From Wyeomyia smithii (taxonomy: Eukaryota; Arthropoda; Insecta; Diptera; Culicidae), in contig NC_073695.1 of the NCBI RefSeq assembly GCF_029784165.1, positions 210,509,781-210,573,780 on the forward strand: a DNA stretch of 64,000 nt, in the 5' to 3' direction. This document shows positions 24,499 to 35,313 of the stretch, one piece after another. The position numbers and the translations under genes were made by a program. The notes below the pieces were generated by a model, which did no database searches, had not been told where the DNA came from, and saw only the letters and a program-made list of their open reading frames with translations. Each line of letters opens with the position of its first letter. Position 1 is the first letter of the stretch.

Positions 24499-25553
24499 TC
24501 TAAACATATAAAATGCAGCTCTGTCTGTCTGTCTGGCTTGGCTTGGAAACTACTGAATCGATCGGCGTGAAATTTTGTATATAGAGGTTTCAGGGGCCGA
24601 GAAAGGTGACTAAGATAGTTTGAGGCCCCTCCCTCTTCTGGAAGGCGAGGGTCCCATTCAAATGAAACACAAATTCATGCACATCTCGAAAACTAACCAA
24701 ACAAATGGAACCACCAAATTTGGCATGCGGATGTTTTAAAGAGTGACAAATATGTTCATATTGGTTCGACACCCTTCCCTTTTCTGGAAGGGAGGGTTCA
24801 TACAAATGAAACACAAATTTCTGCATATCTCAAGAACTAACCAAGTAAATGGAACCAAATTTGGCGGGTGGATGTTTCTAGGGGTATCAAATATATCCAT
24901 AATGGTTTGACACCCCTCCCTTTTTTAAGGGAGGGGTCCCATACAAATGAAACACAAATTTCGCACAGCTCGAGTGCCAATTTACCAAATAGAACCAAAT
25001 TTGGGATGTAAATGTTTTCAGAGGTAACAAATATGTCCATATTGGTTCGACTCCCCTCCTTCTTATGTGAGGGAGGGGTTCCAAACAAATGAAACACAAA
25101 TTTCTGCACATCTCGGGAACTAATCAACTAAATGGAACCAAATTTAGCAGGTGAATGTTTTTAGGTGTAACAAATATATATATAATGGTTTGATACCCCT
25201 CCCTCTTCTATAAGGGAGGGGTCCCATACAAATGAAACACAGATTTTGCACAGCTCGAGAGCCAATCAAGCAAATACAACCAAATTTGACAGGTGAATGT
25301 TTTTAGGTGTAACAAACACGTCCATAATGGTTCGACATCCTTCCTTCTTTTGGTATGTCTCCAAATACATACCATTTTGAAATCCAAGATGGCGACTTCC
25401 GGTTTCTGAAAAACGTCGAGGATGTTGTTATGCCGATAAAACCAATAATTTGAAACGATATAAACAAATCGCAAGAAATCAATGGATTTGGAATGTTTAA
25501 AATTATTAAATTAAACACAAAAATAGGCGGGCGAAGTTTGCCGGGTCAGCTAG
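24499..25553 (+). mobile_element. Non-autonomous Helitron
   Basis: The 5' end is TC followed by TAAACATATAAAATGCAGCT and (CTGT)n. The 3' end is GGCGGGCGAAGTTTGCCGGG then TCAGCTAG, with a short GC-rich potential hairpin just before the terminal CTAG. The element sits between A (24498) and T (25554), the standard Helitron A|T target, with no duplication. I recognise both termini as typical of insect Helitrons. No Rep/helicase coding is present; the interior is a tandem array. A 3'-ward ATGGCGACTTCCGG segment (about 25388) is also common in mosquito repeats. Confidence 0.85.
24600..25380 (+). repeat. Tandem array of about 143-bp units inside the Helitron
   Basis: GAAACACAAATTT-like anchors occur near 24664, 24807, 24949, 25091 and 25234, a period of 142-143 bases over at least five copies. 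Each unit also contains a CCCTCCCT...GGGAGGGGTCCCAT palindrome-like core and CTCGAGAACTAA. Minus-strand open frames through it (for example 24837-25127) simply reflect the periodicity. Confidence 0.85.
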
Positions 25554-26216
25554 TTAACAAATAAAAAAAAAAAAAAACAAAGAGCCTGAATGGGAGCCTC
25601 CAGACGTCACTTTAGCTTATACAGAAAGCTGTCCCTTAAACCTAACCATTTGTGTCCTATTAAAAAAGGATTCAATCCATTATAGTAGTCCTGACTTCCT
25701 GATATCCGTATATAGAGTTTCCATGAAGTTGCCTCTGTTCATAGACGTAAAGAAGAAATGCTGTAGACTTTCTCTGTCGAACCAACATGGTGGCTGCACG
25801 TTAGGTGGTTCTTTACCTGACTAAATATTTTCTGGTTTACGATAGCTTCTAAAAATTTGAGGATACAGTGCTTTTTTGATTTTATCAAAAGTCGTTTTTA
25901 TCACTACTCGCCAAATCGACGCTCGATGTTCTCACGTTTATTCACAAAAAAAATCTAAATCAAAAATAATGTACCTCCAGTTGTTGAAAGTGTATTTGAA
26001 ACATTATTTTCACTTGTGTTTTGTGTTCTCGCGTTTGTACAGTTTTATTAGTTTCATGAACTCAACTTATTCGATCAATTCTCGGGATGAGATAAACTAG
26101 TGTCATATCTGTTACAATTTATTTGTGTCATAATTTTGTGGAAAATGGACCGTGAAATACGTTATTTATTTATTTATTATATTGCGAGAAGTATACAAAG
26201 TCTCTTATTACGTCGC
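25554..26216. other. Intergenic, no gene seen
   Basis: An A-rich tract follows the Helitron. Otherwise I see only short non-conserved frames. Confidence 0.4.
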
Positions 26217-26840
26217 TATACTGCCGGTACCCGCATAACTGTCCCATACTGATTTTGGTCTCTTTTGAGTTATCATCGGGAATTGACTTAATTGTTATCA
26301 TATTTTCTGGAAAAAATTAAAATTGATACTTTTGTATGGAAAAACATGGAAAAAATACCAAGTTGTTTTTGTCCCATATTGAAAGTACCCGCATTACAGT
26401 CCCACTGCATAGTGGTACAAACTGCCAACATATAATTTTGCTCCAGATTAGTGTATATCGGATTATTTTAGGCATATAGAAGTATGTCATTTAATTACCT
26501 AGACTAATGTTGTTTTTTGGTAGGACAATCTACGTTGCCATGATACTGCTGGTTGCTGGCTGAATTTATATGTGATGGGACAAAATATGCGAGTACTTTT
26601 GAAATGCACCCGCGTATTTTGTCCTATTTTGTCTTTTTTTTCAAGTTATATAACGTAAAACTTATTACATCCATGGTTTTTTGTTCTCAACGAAAAACTT
26701 GTGGTGCCATGAAACTGTTATGGTCATTGGTTCTGGATGTAATTGCTGGAAATTCGAAAATTCACGGATAATATTAAATCGCCGTTTTCTCAACATGTTG
26801 TTTTTCATTATGGGACAGTTATCCGGGTACCGGCAGTATA
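26217..26840. mobile_element. TATA-flanked MITE, copy 1 (616 bp)
   Basis: The element is 26221-26836. The left end CTGCCGGTACCCGCATAACT continues GTCCCATA; the right end is its reverse complement with one mismatch in the first 28 bases. TATA duplicates flank it at 26217-26220 and 26837-26840. Internal partial repeats of the terminal motif (GTACCCGCATTACAGTCCCA, about 26385) are present. There is no transposase. Terminal motif CTG...CATA.C.GTCCCAT is shared with the elements at 29335 and 57570. Confidence 0.85.
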
Positions 26841-26929
26841 TACAACATCAATATTCTAGGACCCAATGAGTGAATATACATTTATTGGATTGAAGTTGGC
26901 AATTTAAGATTGTTTTCCAGAAACCATAA

Positions 26930-27125
26930 GTCGCAAAATCGGATTTCAAAATGAAGTATAGAGTTGATTCCCGGCCTCTAAGCATTATCCCGGTTCCTGG
27001 AAAACTCACATTGGGTAATGAAACTGGAAGCTACTATCCAAAAATTTAAAATGGCGTCTGAAGTTGATTTTTGGCCTCTGGGTATCATACTGTTCCACAA
27101 ATTCTCATATTGAATGATATTTGGT
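26930..27125 (+). repeat. Degenerate two-copy tandem repeat, period about 109 bp
   Basis: GGCCTCTAAGCATTATCCCGGTTCC (key blocks GGCCTCT and GTTCC at about 26970) recurs as GGCCTCTGGGTATCATACTGTTCC at about 27076. Each copy is followed by CTCA(C/T)ATTG. I know this as a mosquito repeat type. Confidence 0.55.
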
Positions 27126-28465
27126 CTTTCTAAGCTGTTGTTCATCAGGAAAAATTTTCCTACTATAAAAAGTTGAATCTAAAATGATACATAATCGAGT
27201 CCAACCTTAATATGAGTACAGTGATGTTTCGTTTATACTAGGAACAAAAAAAATCGCATCATATATTTAAAACATATCTATTTCATGTTACTCCCAAAAG
27301 GCTCGGTATAGTTATGTTTTTGGCTACCAGAAATTCGTTGTTGATAGTGAAAAATAGCAGAAATTATCAAGGTGTAGTTTTTTCTATTAATAGAAGGTTT
27401 TATGTAAATTTATTCAAACAGATAATAAATTAGAAAGAGAAAGGCTGGGTCTCACCGCTAGGTGGATTAATTTTGTTTTTTTTTTTTAAATTTCGAGGCT
27501 TTGTAAACTAGTAGAAGTTACCTTTGATCGATATCGTGTTTCAAGTTTAAAATATAGGGGTCGCTGCATCAAGTTTCGACCGTTACAGCACGTGTTTACT
27601 CACAATTTCCCTTTATTTAGTCGATCAGCCGTTTTCGTTGTGTACGTTCGTTGTTTAAGTTTTTCTATACTTTTTAACTGTTAGTTACATTCAAAAGTGC
27701 TTAAATATGAGTGACAAGTTTGAGTTTTGCGTGGGGTCGGACGCCGACCGCGTTGAAGTCGCTGAGCATCGGGGCTAGGCACAGTCTTATATCAAATAAA
27801 AAACCTAAATTAATGGTGGTACAGAAACCTTTGTTATACTAACTGTTACTTTATACTTATTAGGCCAGTAAACCGCAATCGTATACCAACGTAAGTCCAA
27901 TTCCAATAATGAATGAAACGAATTTAAAAAGATAGTTTTCAGAGGGTGAACCAAAGACGTTCATTGAATCAAAGCTTGACATGGTTCTCGCAAATATTAT
28001 GGAAGTTATCACTGGAGTATATGAGTCTTATTTTTTCGAATCACAAATTTTCAAATGCTGGCTAGAAACAACTCAATTTTGTTTTTAAATAATCGAACGT
28101 AGGGAAACAGTAATAGTAACAATGATGCTGAATTCATACTAGAACAGCAAATATGTATGTTAGCTCAATGCAGTTCTATTTTTTAAATTCCCATAATCCG
28201 GCTTTTGTATTTCTTGAGCTTTATTTTTAGAAATCGCAGGACCTAGCATTATGAATCAGCATCTAGTATTTTTTACGAATTGAAGCAAATTTCTACAAAT
28301 CTGCTCTCAAAAATTATAGTTAAGAATTATAGAGAAAAAAAACTATTCATGAAAGTTATCAGTATAATTCTATCCCAAATGCATTATCTGAAAATTAAGG
28401 TTTTCCACGACATTTGAGAATTTTGGATTTTCAGAGTGTAGTCGAGGCCATTTTTTTTTCAAATA
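27126..28465. other. No confirmed gene; possible element 5' end at 27560-27780
   Basis: Mostly AT-rich. A GC-richer segment at 27560-27780 contains a short frame from ATG 27706 (MSDKFEFCVGSDADRVEVAE) closed by TAG after 23 codons. It looks like the start of an element ORF or a truncated host exon, but I cannot identify it. The sequence AAAGGCTGGGTCTCACCGCT near 27440 belongs to mosquito repeat sequence. Confidence 0.3.
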
Positions 28466-29170
28466 CACGCAAAAGTTGGATGGTGCGAAACCAGTACAAA
28501 ATTGTGCGTTTTTAGCGCAATTGTTGATGTAATTCGGAACCAGTACAATGATTGCGTGTTGGGCATAACGCAATCAATGCTCTAGCGTTTCTTAAATGTA
28601 TTTGGCAGCTCCAAACTACTACACCCAAACAGTTTCAACTGGTATCAAGCAGCATTGCAAAGCGAGCGAGAAGCAAAACCTTTCTCCTCCTTTCTGTTTG
28701 AGGACGAGACATATGCTACGCTTTTCAAGTCTTTTGCACACACGCTTTCGAGATACGTTTTCTTCTTCATGCATTCCTCTGAATAGCAGCAAGCACGCAC
28801 CGACAGTATGAGTGAGAGACTAACAACACTGGTATCAAGTATGTACAGCACGGATGTCTCGCTCATTTCGTGAAGCAACGAGATATCGCCTTTCGCGTCG
28901 CATAGTCTTGTCGCACATACATGGAAATTCTACGAGCGAGAGAGAAATTTCTCTCGTCGCTTGAGAAAAAAGCGCGTGCAGTCACTAATACACTCGACGT
29001 GAGAAATAAAGTGTCGGTGTATGATACATATTCTGATTTCATTTTATGTCAATGTATTCGCAGTACAACTGTTGCGTTATGCGTTTCACACATTTATTGT
29101 GCGATTTCTGTGCAACATTTGTGCGAATCGGGAAGACACAATGATTGTACAAGACTTCAACTTTTGCGTG
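28466..29170. mobile_element. 705-bp MITE, copy A (partner inverted at 38551-39253)
   Basis: CACGCAAAAGTTG at the left end is perfectly mirrored by CAACTTTTGCGTG at the right end. TA dinucleotides flank both ends (28464-28465, 29171-29172), consistent with a TA target duplication. Almost the same sequence is present in reverse orientation at 38551-39253. Open frames of up to 117 codons through the element occur on opposite strands in the two copies and show no protein similarity, so I treat them as non-coding. Confidence 0.8.
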
Positions 29171-29334
29171 TAGGCTGTATAATAAAATTCGAAAATGAAG
29201 ACTTTATAAAACTTGCTGCGATAATGAAAAGTGGAATAACATGGATACTCTGTTTGCACTTAGTCTTAAATTAGAAAGCAATATTCATAACTTACATGAG
29301 CATAGTGTATCATATCATAGAGATAACTAACGTG

Positions 29335-30748
29335 TATACTGTCTATAATCACATATCAGTCCCATCTGAAAAATCATCGAGTTGAGAAAACAGCGCTTAA
29401 AGATATTTTTCTTGTTTTGCGTATTTCACCTGCTTGCGGTGGGTTATTCCAATTTTTTGTTGTAATGTAATGAAATAGACCTCAATCATAACTTCTTTAT
29501 TAAAGAACTGCCTTTTTCGTGAAAATTACAATGAAAAATAAGGAAGAGACTGATATGCGATTATTTAGGCCATCGAGTAGCAAAATAATCGCATACCAGT
29601 CTCACTTTCAACTGCTCGATGTAGGAGTAGTCATATTTTTCTCAAGTATTTTGAATATGGGCAGGCGTTTATGGCCGCAGACAGCTTCTGAATATGCTGC
29701 ATGGAGAATGGCGGAGACGTCCACCCTTTACTTACCCCGACTTCAAGGTCGTCATTGAAAAGCAGAATATAAGGTTGAAGTCTTGGATGCTACTGAATAA
29801 TTTCCTTTCTTACGTCTTCAGAGTTTCGCAATACGTGCTGAATAAAATTATTTCGCATTAGCCCGTGCATTTAACATATTGGAAAAGTGGTATTGAGAAA
29901 GAGAAGTTTCCGTTGTCATTACAACAGTGACTTGACGGAAGACGACGGCGATAAAAAGAGGTACAAGCTGTTTTTAGCTAAGCAACTAAAACGATCTCTT
30001 CTGAGTTTGACAATTTGAGCTTGAATGATCATTTGAAGTGAGCAGATCATTCACAGGAAATTACCCCTTACATAAAGCAGCTTTGCTCCAGGCTATTATC
30101 CCTCTGATTGGCAAAACCAATAACCTTTCGGGATCGAACTTTCAGAAAATGTTACAGTTTCAGTGTCTACTTAAAATTAACTTTAGTATGGAATTTATTT
30201 GAAATAACCTTGGATTAAGGTGAAACGGGATTGTGGTCTTTTCCTATACAATTTTGAGGTTAGAGTTCTTTTTACTTCTGTATTTTGATCGTAAAAAATT
30301 CGGCTTCCACTAAATAAACAGCACTTAAATTGCAACACTTCAGGCATGCAACAGTTGTGAAAACAATTGATCAAAGTTTCATGTACGTAGTCTTCATAAA
30401 TCAAGAAAAAATTAGATTGCAAAATTCGAGTTGATCGCGACCACGTCCCGTTCCACCCTAATTAATTATTTGATGATTTTTCAACAGCTTGAAAACAGCA
30501 CCAAGTATTTATTATATGGATCGAAGAAAAAAATATGGCCATACTCAGTAAAAACATTTGGTTGGACTGATATGCGATTATTTTTAAGATGGGACAATTT
30601 GACCTCACTTTTTTTCTGACTTTTTCAAATAAAACATACTTTTTAGTTTCTCTAATCGATAGAAGAGCAAGACATAGATAGAATCTGATATTTAACTCAA
30701 AAACGATGAGAATCCATATGGGACTGGTATGCGATTGTAGACAGTATA
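29335..30748. mobile_element. TATA-flanked MITE, copy 2 (1406 bp)
   Basis: The element is 29339-30744. Left end CTGTCTATAATCACATATCA then GTCCCAT; right end as its reverse complement with three mismatches in about 28. TATA at 29335-29338 and 30745-30748. The subterminal motif CTGATATGCGATTATT recurs inside in both orientations (about 29548, 29586, 30567), so the interior can form hairpins. There is no recognisable transposase; internal frames are short. Confidence 0.8.
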
Positions 30749-30765
30749 GCCATGTAAAGTTGCTT

Positions 30766-30960
30766 TACACTGGGGTCTTTTTTACGCGGTTGATTGAACC
30801 GCTTCTTAGGGGTGAGATTATATGTACTTATACTGAACTTATTTGATACCGCGTACAAATAGTCCTACAAATCACATAAAAATAATCCGTGTTATTGTAA
30901 AAAAAAAACGCGTTTAATAAAACGCATAGAAGCAAACCGCGTAAAAAAGACCCTAGTGTA
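30766..30960. mobile_element. 191-bp MITE with TA target duplication
   Basis: 30768-30958 begins CACTGGGGTCTTTTTTACGC and ends with the inverted copy GCGTAAAAAAGACCCTAGTG (one mismatch). TA flanks on both sides suggest Tc1/mariner-type mobilisation. It lies only 18 bases from the TATA-flanked element upstream. Similar CGCGTAAAAAA motifs occur at 41470-41600 and 45529. Confidence 0.8.
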
Positions 30961-31680
30961 GTTTCATCCAAACTGTAAATCATCGCATCTCGATGTTCAC
31001 AATTTCTCAACACTTTCTCCTTATTTTGTCGATTACGTTCACCAGCAACTTTAGTTCCCTGGTCACGAGTAAAAAGTATATTCAGCACTGAATTTAAAAT
31101 ATAGAATAAGTTTTCAACTGAAAAGTTTCCCAGCTGCTCAAAACGTAGCATTGCAAACAAAACAGCGATTTGTTTATGTTTTCCTCAACGGGTGGCATTA
31201 ACACATTCGTACGTAAATAGGTCCATACATCTTTGGTAAAGCTATTTAAAATAGCTGCATCGCTAATTGTGTTACATTTGCACACTGTGGGATCAGATTT
31301 TGCTATAATGCTTTGCTCCCGAAAGCTGTAGAAGTTTCTTATTATTCACAAAACTGGGTTCAACATACAATTTAATATATATTTTAAAGAAAGTGAGGAC
31401 GGAAGCTTCGCAATGCAGACAATTTTTCAGAAAAAGCTAAAGTGTAATTTATTTACACCAGTTAAGACGCACTACGAAGAGAGTAAAAATTATGCAAAGT
31501 TGTCGATGATTGTTGTTTTTTTTTTTGAGAAATAAATACAAAAAAAAAGAAATAGAGGGATGGAGAAGAATAGACCGCAGGAAAAGAGATAAATTAATCA
31601 AAAAGTAAAATATCCCATGTCTGAAATATTCATTGGTCAAAATTCTACAGTTCAAGCAACAAATAAAAATTCGCAATTAG
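30961..31680. other. Intergenic, no gene seen
   Basis: AT-rich; the short minus-strand open frames are not recognisable. Confidence 0.4.
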
Positions 31681-32262
31681 TATGATTTTCAAAGAGGGCT
31701 TAGGGCTTTCATTTGAGCATGCAAACACCAAAATCGGAATATGCGTTCTGTAAAATGAGCGTTTTTTTGTAATTTTTTTTTGGGTCGATTCTAATCTACT
31801 ATACATATAAACAATATATTTACACATACATACATACAGGCACACATACACATACATAAAGAAATTGTTCAGTTCGTCGATCTGATTCGATTGCGTATAA
31901 CATATGGCTCTCCGTGCCATTCATTTTTCCTCAAAAGTTAAATGTCTCATATTAAAAATACTCTGATCAATATTCAAAAATCTAAGCCATTAATCAAAAA
32001 TCCACTCGGTAACATTCTGGGGGAGCACAGTAGCCTTCGTTTGCGTATAAGATCATCAAAATCGGATATTGCGTTCTGTAAGAAAGGTGCGTTAGTATTT
32101 TGCGGCACATACATACAGATAACACACATACACACGAACAGACATTGCTCAGTTCATCGAGCTGAGTCGAATGGTATATAAAGTTCGGCCCTCTGGGCCT
32201 TGGATCTATTTTGCGTTTTTCGACCGATTTTATAACCTTTGTTTAGTATAACAAAGGTAAAA
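31681..32262 (+). repeat. Mosquito dispersed repeat, two tandem units of about 325 bp
   Basis: Two consecutive units each contain AAAATCGGA.TATGCGTTCTG, then a (CATA/CACA)n microsatellite, then GTTCAGTTC(G/A)TCGA.CTGA.TCGA.TG. The second ends with GGGCCTTGGATC...CGACCGATT...AACAAAGGTAAAAA. Anchors near 31731 and 32056 give the period. The related copy at 2274-2441 carries the same tail. Confidence 0.75.
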
Positions 32263-32419
32263 AGTAAGAACAGGAAAATAAAGCCCAGGAAGGACAACTT
32301 TACGGCGCAGGGATAGCTGACTGACGGTAAAAAAATATTAGGGGCTTTGTTATTGCGATTCTTAAGATTTATAGCATTTTAAAACTTGAAACGCGTTTTT
32401 CGCAAAACCATGTTTTCAA

Positions 32420-32745
32420 AATCGGCGAGCAGTAGAGCTGAAAAGGTTTACATCCAATTGACTTGAAATTTTAACTGTAGCTTCTTCAATAGATTATCTA
32501 GTGAAGTACACATGATTTTAGCGATTGATCAACAACAACAAAAATTATAAACAATTAAAGTCGATTTTTTTCTGTTGAAAATGATTTTTTTTTCAAACCG
32601 TTGCCATTTTGCGAAGAAAAAATCTAAAAATATAATCATGTGTACTGCATTTGCGACACTTATGTAGATAATAAAAAAAAAATTGTTTTGGTTATATGTG
32701 GAGTTGGGCACGACTTCTACTGCTCGCCGCAGAAGAACTTTACAA
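32420..32745. mobile_element. Diverged fold-back element
   Basis: GGCGAGCAGTAGA (about 32425) is inverted as TCTACTGCTCGCC (about 32716), and AAGTACACATGATT (about 32505) as AATCATGTGTACT (about 32635). The arms, about 110 bases, are well diverged outside these blocks. There is no coding. Confidence 0.5.
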
Positions 32746-33859
32746 AATAGCGGTTCACGGCAATCGCAGCACAGCCGCCATTTTGTAAAAAATAGCAATA
32801 TTTTTTTTCTATTCTCCAAGAGTTGCTCAATCCAATGATATATTATTTATATACCTTACATCACAAATGTCCTTTAAGGAAATCACGAAAATGCCTTGTT
32901 TCTTTAAGCATTTGGTATATATTACCCCTTAAAATTTGTCTGATTGGTAGGTATCTGATCCAGCATGTCAATTTTGCCCCAATTTCCCTACAATACTAAA
33001 ATAGGTTTATCTCGACGTTAGATTCAAACTCGGGGAAATTTGTTTTTGCGTCAAAATAAATGAAAAAATCGTATGAAAGAAGGAAGGAAGAAGAAAAAGC
33101 AAACATTTGTTGCACTGCGTTATCGTTCATATTTGTATACAAATGTTTCATGCAAACGGCTGTGGTATATACAATATTTAAGCGTTATCATGGCACCTTT
33201 TGAGAAATCCTTTAAATATGAACTCCTTCTTTGACCCTTCCCCACGAAATGAAATCAATTCTTGCCTTAAAATACTAAACTCAAACTTCTCCATCGCAGC
33301 TCACCACGTACACGATTATTACTATGTTTCAAATGAATGATTTCCCTCTCGTCGCTCTACAGTACAACATTTCATGTCCCTGCAATTATTAAAAGGTGAT
33401 TGCAGCTGGGTTGTCTTGTGATGTCATACGGCACAACATGTGGGCTGTGGGTTGAAATGGTATATCAACCCACTTGATATATTTTGTGTGTTAATTTACA
33501 ACAACAAAATAGAAAACGATATTTACTGCTGCAAACATTTTCTTGAATTTACTAAAAATAAAAATAGCAAATGTTTACATGAAAATAAAAAAATTTTAAA
33601 ATTTTTTATAGAATGCAGTCCGAATTGCAAAAACAGAATAAAGCAAAGAACTACCGTAAACGGAAGTATTTTTAATTTCCTTTTCGATTACATTATGAAT
33701 ATTTTAAGAATATACTGAATAAAAATATTTGATATTTTTAAATGAGTACTGGGACGTATTGAATAACATCCATAGCTCAAACTCAAGCTGCGCTGAGTCA
33801 CCGGTTGGTCCGGTAACGTTCGATCACTGGATGAAAAAACTTCCGCGATTTTACGGCCG
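32746..33859. other. Intergenic, no gene seen
   Basis: AT-rich with short open frames and no recognisable similarity. Confidence 0.4.
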
Positions 33860-34890
33860 AAATGATACCCATCCACAAATCAGGAAGTAAACGAAAAGTT
33901 GAAAATTACCGAGGAATATCAATTCTCTGCTGTGAAAAGTTTCTGTAGTCCTCGATTCATAAGGTCATGCTATCTGCAGTGAACTTGATAATATGGAATT
34001 ATCAGCACGGACAACAACTAACTGCATCAGCGTATTGTTTCGCAAAATTAAATGTCTCAAAAGCATTCAATGCCGTTTCGAACATCTTCGCAATTAGATC
34101 CCAAATCTATACCAGATAAATCATTTGAAAAATTCGCGTTTTCTGTGCAAACGTTTATTGTTTTTTAAAAAGGTTTATTGGTTTCCGTCGGTTTTTGAAT
34201 GTAGAATAAAAAACTGCTCGAAAGGTCTTAAATGAAAGTTCGCTCATGTACTATTTTTATTCTTCAATTAAAAATCGAAGGACAACATTTTTTAAAAGTC
34301 ACGTTTTGTTCAGAAAATTGCACTCTTTCAGCTGATATATAAAAATTAGAAACCAGTGTAAAACTTTAGGACCCAATTGAGAAGCTGTGGCATATGGGCT
34401 TTTCCGATTGTATATCCGTCTGGTTAGGGTCGTACCTGACCCGTACAAACGCATTCGACCAAGTGAATTCTGCACTCTCCAGAAAATTCGACATCTCGTT
34501 AGGCGTTCCCCAAGGAAGAGTGTTGGGACCGCTTATTTTCGTCGTTTTCACCAACGACTTGTATCAACAAGTTTCTATTGGAAAGCTGCTTTTCGCCGAT
34601 GACCTCAAAATACATATTCCGAATAATTAATAATTAACATCGATATCCGTTCACGTTGGTGCAAAGAGAACGGGATGCATGTGAACATAAAGAAATTCAT
34701 GTGATCACTTTTAGTCGCTGTCATATTTCGATTAACCATTTGTACAACATCGACACTGGACCTACTGGACCGTGTGCAGTCTATCCGCAAGTTGGGTGTC
34801 ATTATCGATTGCAACTTCCGCTTAAAAGCTTTTTCGATCCTCGGATTCATTCGCCGCAATGCTTCACAATTTACTGACGTGTACGCGCTT
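33860..34890 (+). pseudogene. LINE reverse transcriptase relic (I/Jockey-like), broken
   Basis: Recognisable RT blocks in shifting frames: IPIHKSGSK..VENYRGISIL (about 33860-33930), then LNVSKAFNAVS (palm motif A, with the usual DFSKAFD decayed), an unrelated insert-like stretch at about 34095-34375, then FDISLGVPQGRVLGPLIFVV (motif B) and LLFADDLKIH (motif C, FADD intact) at 34480-34620. A WCKENGMHVNIKK block and a LGVIIDCNF block follow, then ILGFIRRNASQFTDVYALN to about 34890. Multiple stops and frameshifts make it dead. No endonuclease region is recognised upstream. Confidence 0.8.
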
Positions 34891-35038
34891 AACCCCTGTA
34901 CCTTTTTGTTCAAAAGTTTGGAATGTTTCTGAGCGTGTAGCACCTTTTTTATTTTATTGCATAAAAGTAATAATTTTCTGAGAGTTCAGCTATTCAACAA
35001 CAACAAAACACGTCTGTTCATAAGAAAATGAAAAAAGT

Positions 35039-35313
35039 CCATTCCAAAAGCTCGAACTGGAAATAAAATGAAAGATTGTAGCTATTCGACCATTCCTATG
35101 ATTTTTTGGGCCCCTAGCCATTACCAAAACACGTCAACTTACGTGAGTGTATCGTATGGAAATTGCTCGCCGGGTTCGACGCTTTAACGTTATGTTTACG
35201 AAAAAACTTTTTTAAATCTCTGCAAATAACGGTAATGGCTAGGGACACCAAAATTCACAGGAATGGTTGAATAGCTATAATCTTTTTTTTTCGGTTTGAG
35301 CTTTTGGAGTGAA
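35039..35313. mobile_element. Fold-back MITE, about 275 bp
   Basis: Arms of about 82 bases: TCCAAAAGCTC ... CCTAGCCATTACC (35043-35126) is mirrored by GGTAATGGCTAGG ... GAGCTTTTGGA (35231-35308). Identity is roughly 80-85% by eye. There is no coding capacity and the target duplication is not resolved. Confidence 0.7.

Noticed and set aside
24600..25380. Regularly spaced repeats resembling a CRISPR array
   Set aside because: The units are about 143 bp and similar along their whole length, with no short conserved repeat and unique spacers, and they lie between Helitron ends in a eukaryotic genome.
24837..25474. Overlapping minus-strand ORFs of 74-96 codons
   Set aside because: They follow the 143-bp tandem array inside the Helitron and repeat with it.
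28921..29274. 117-codon ORF in MITE copy A, partly repeated in copy B
   Set aside because: The repetition comes from the MITE duplication itself; the frame has no family similarity and is cut short in copy B.
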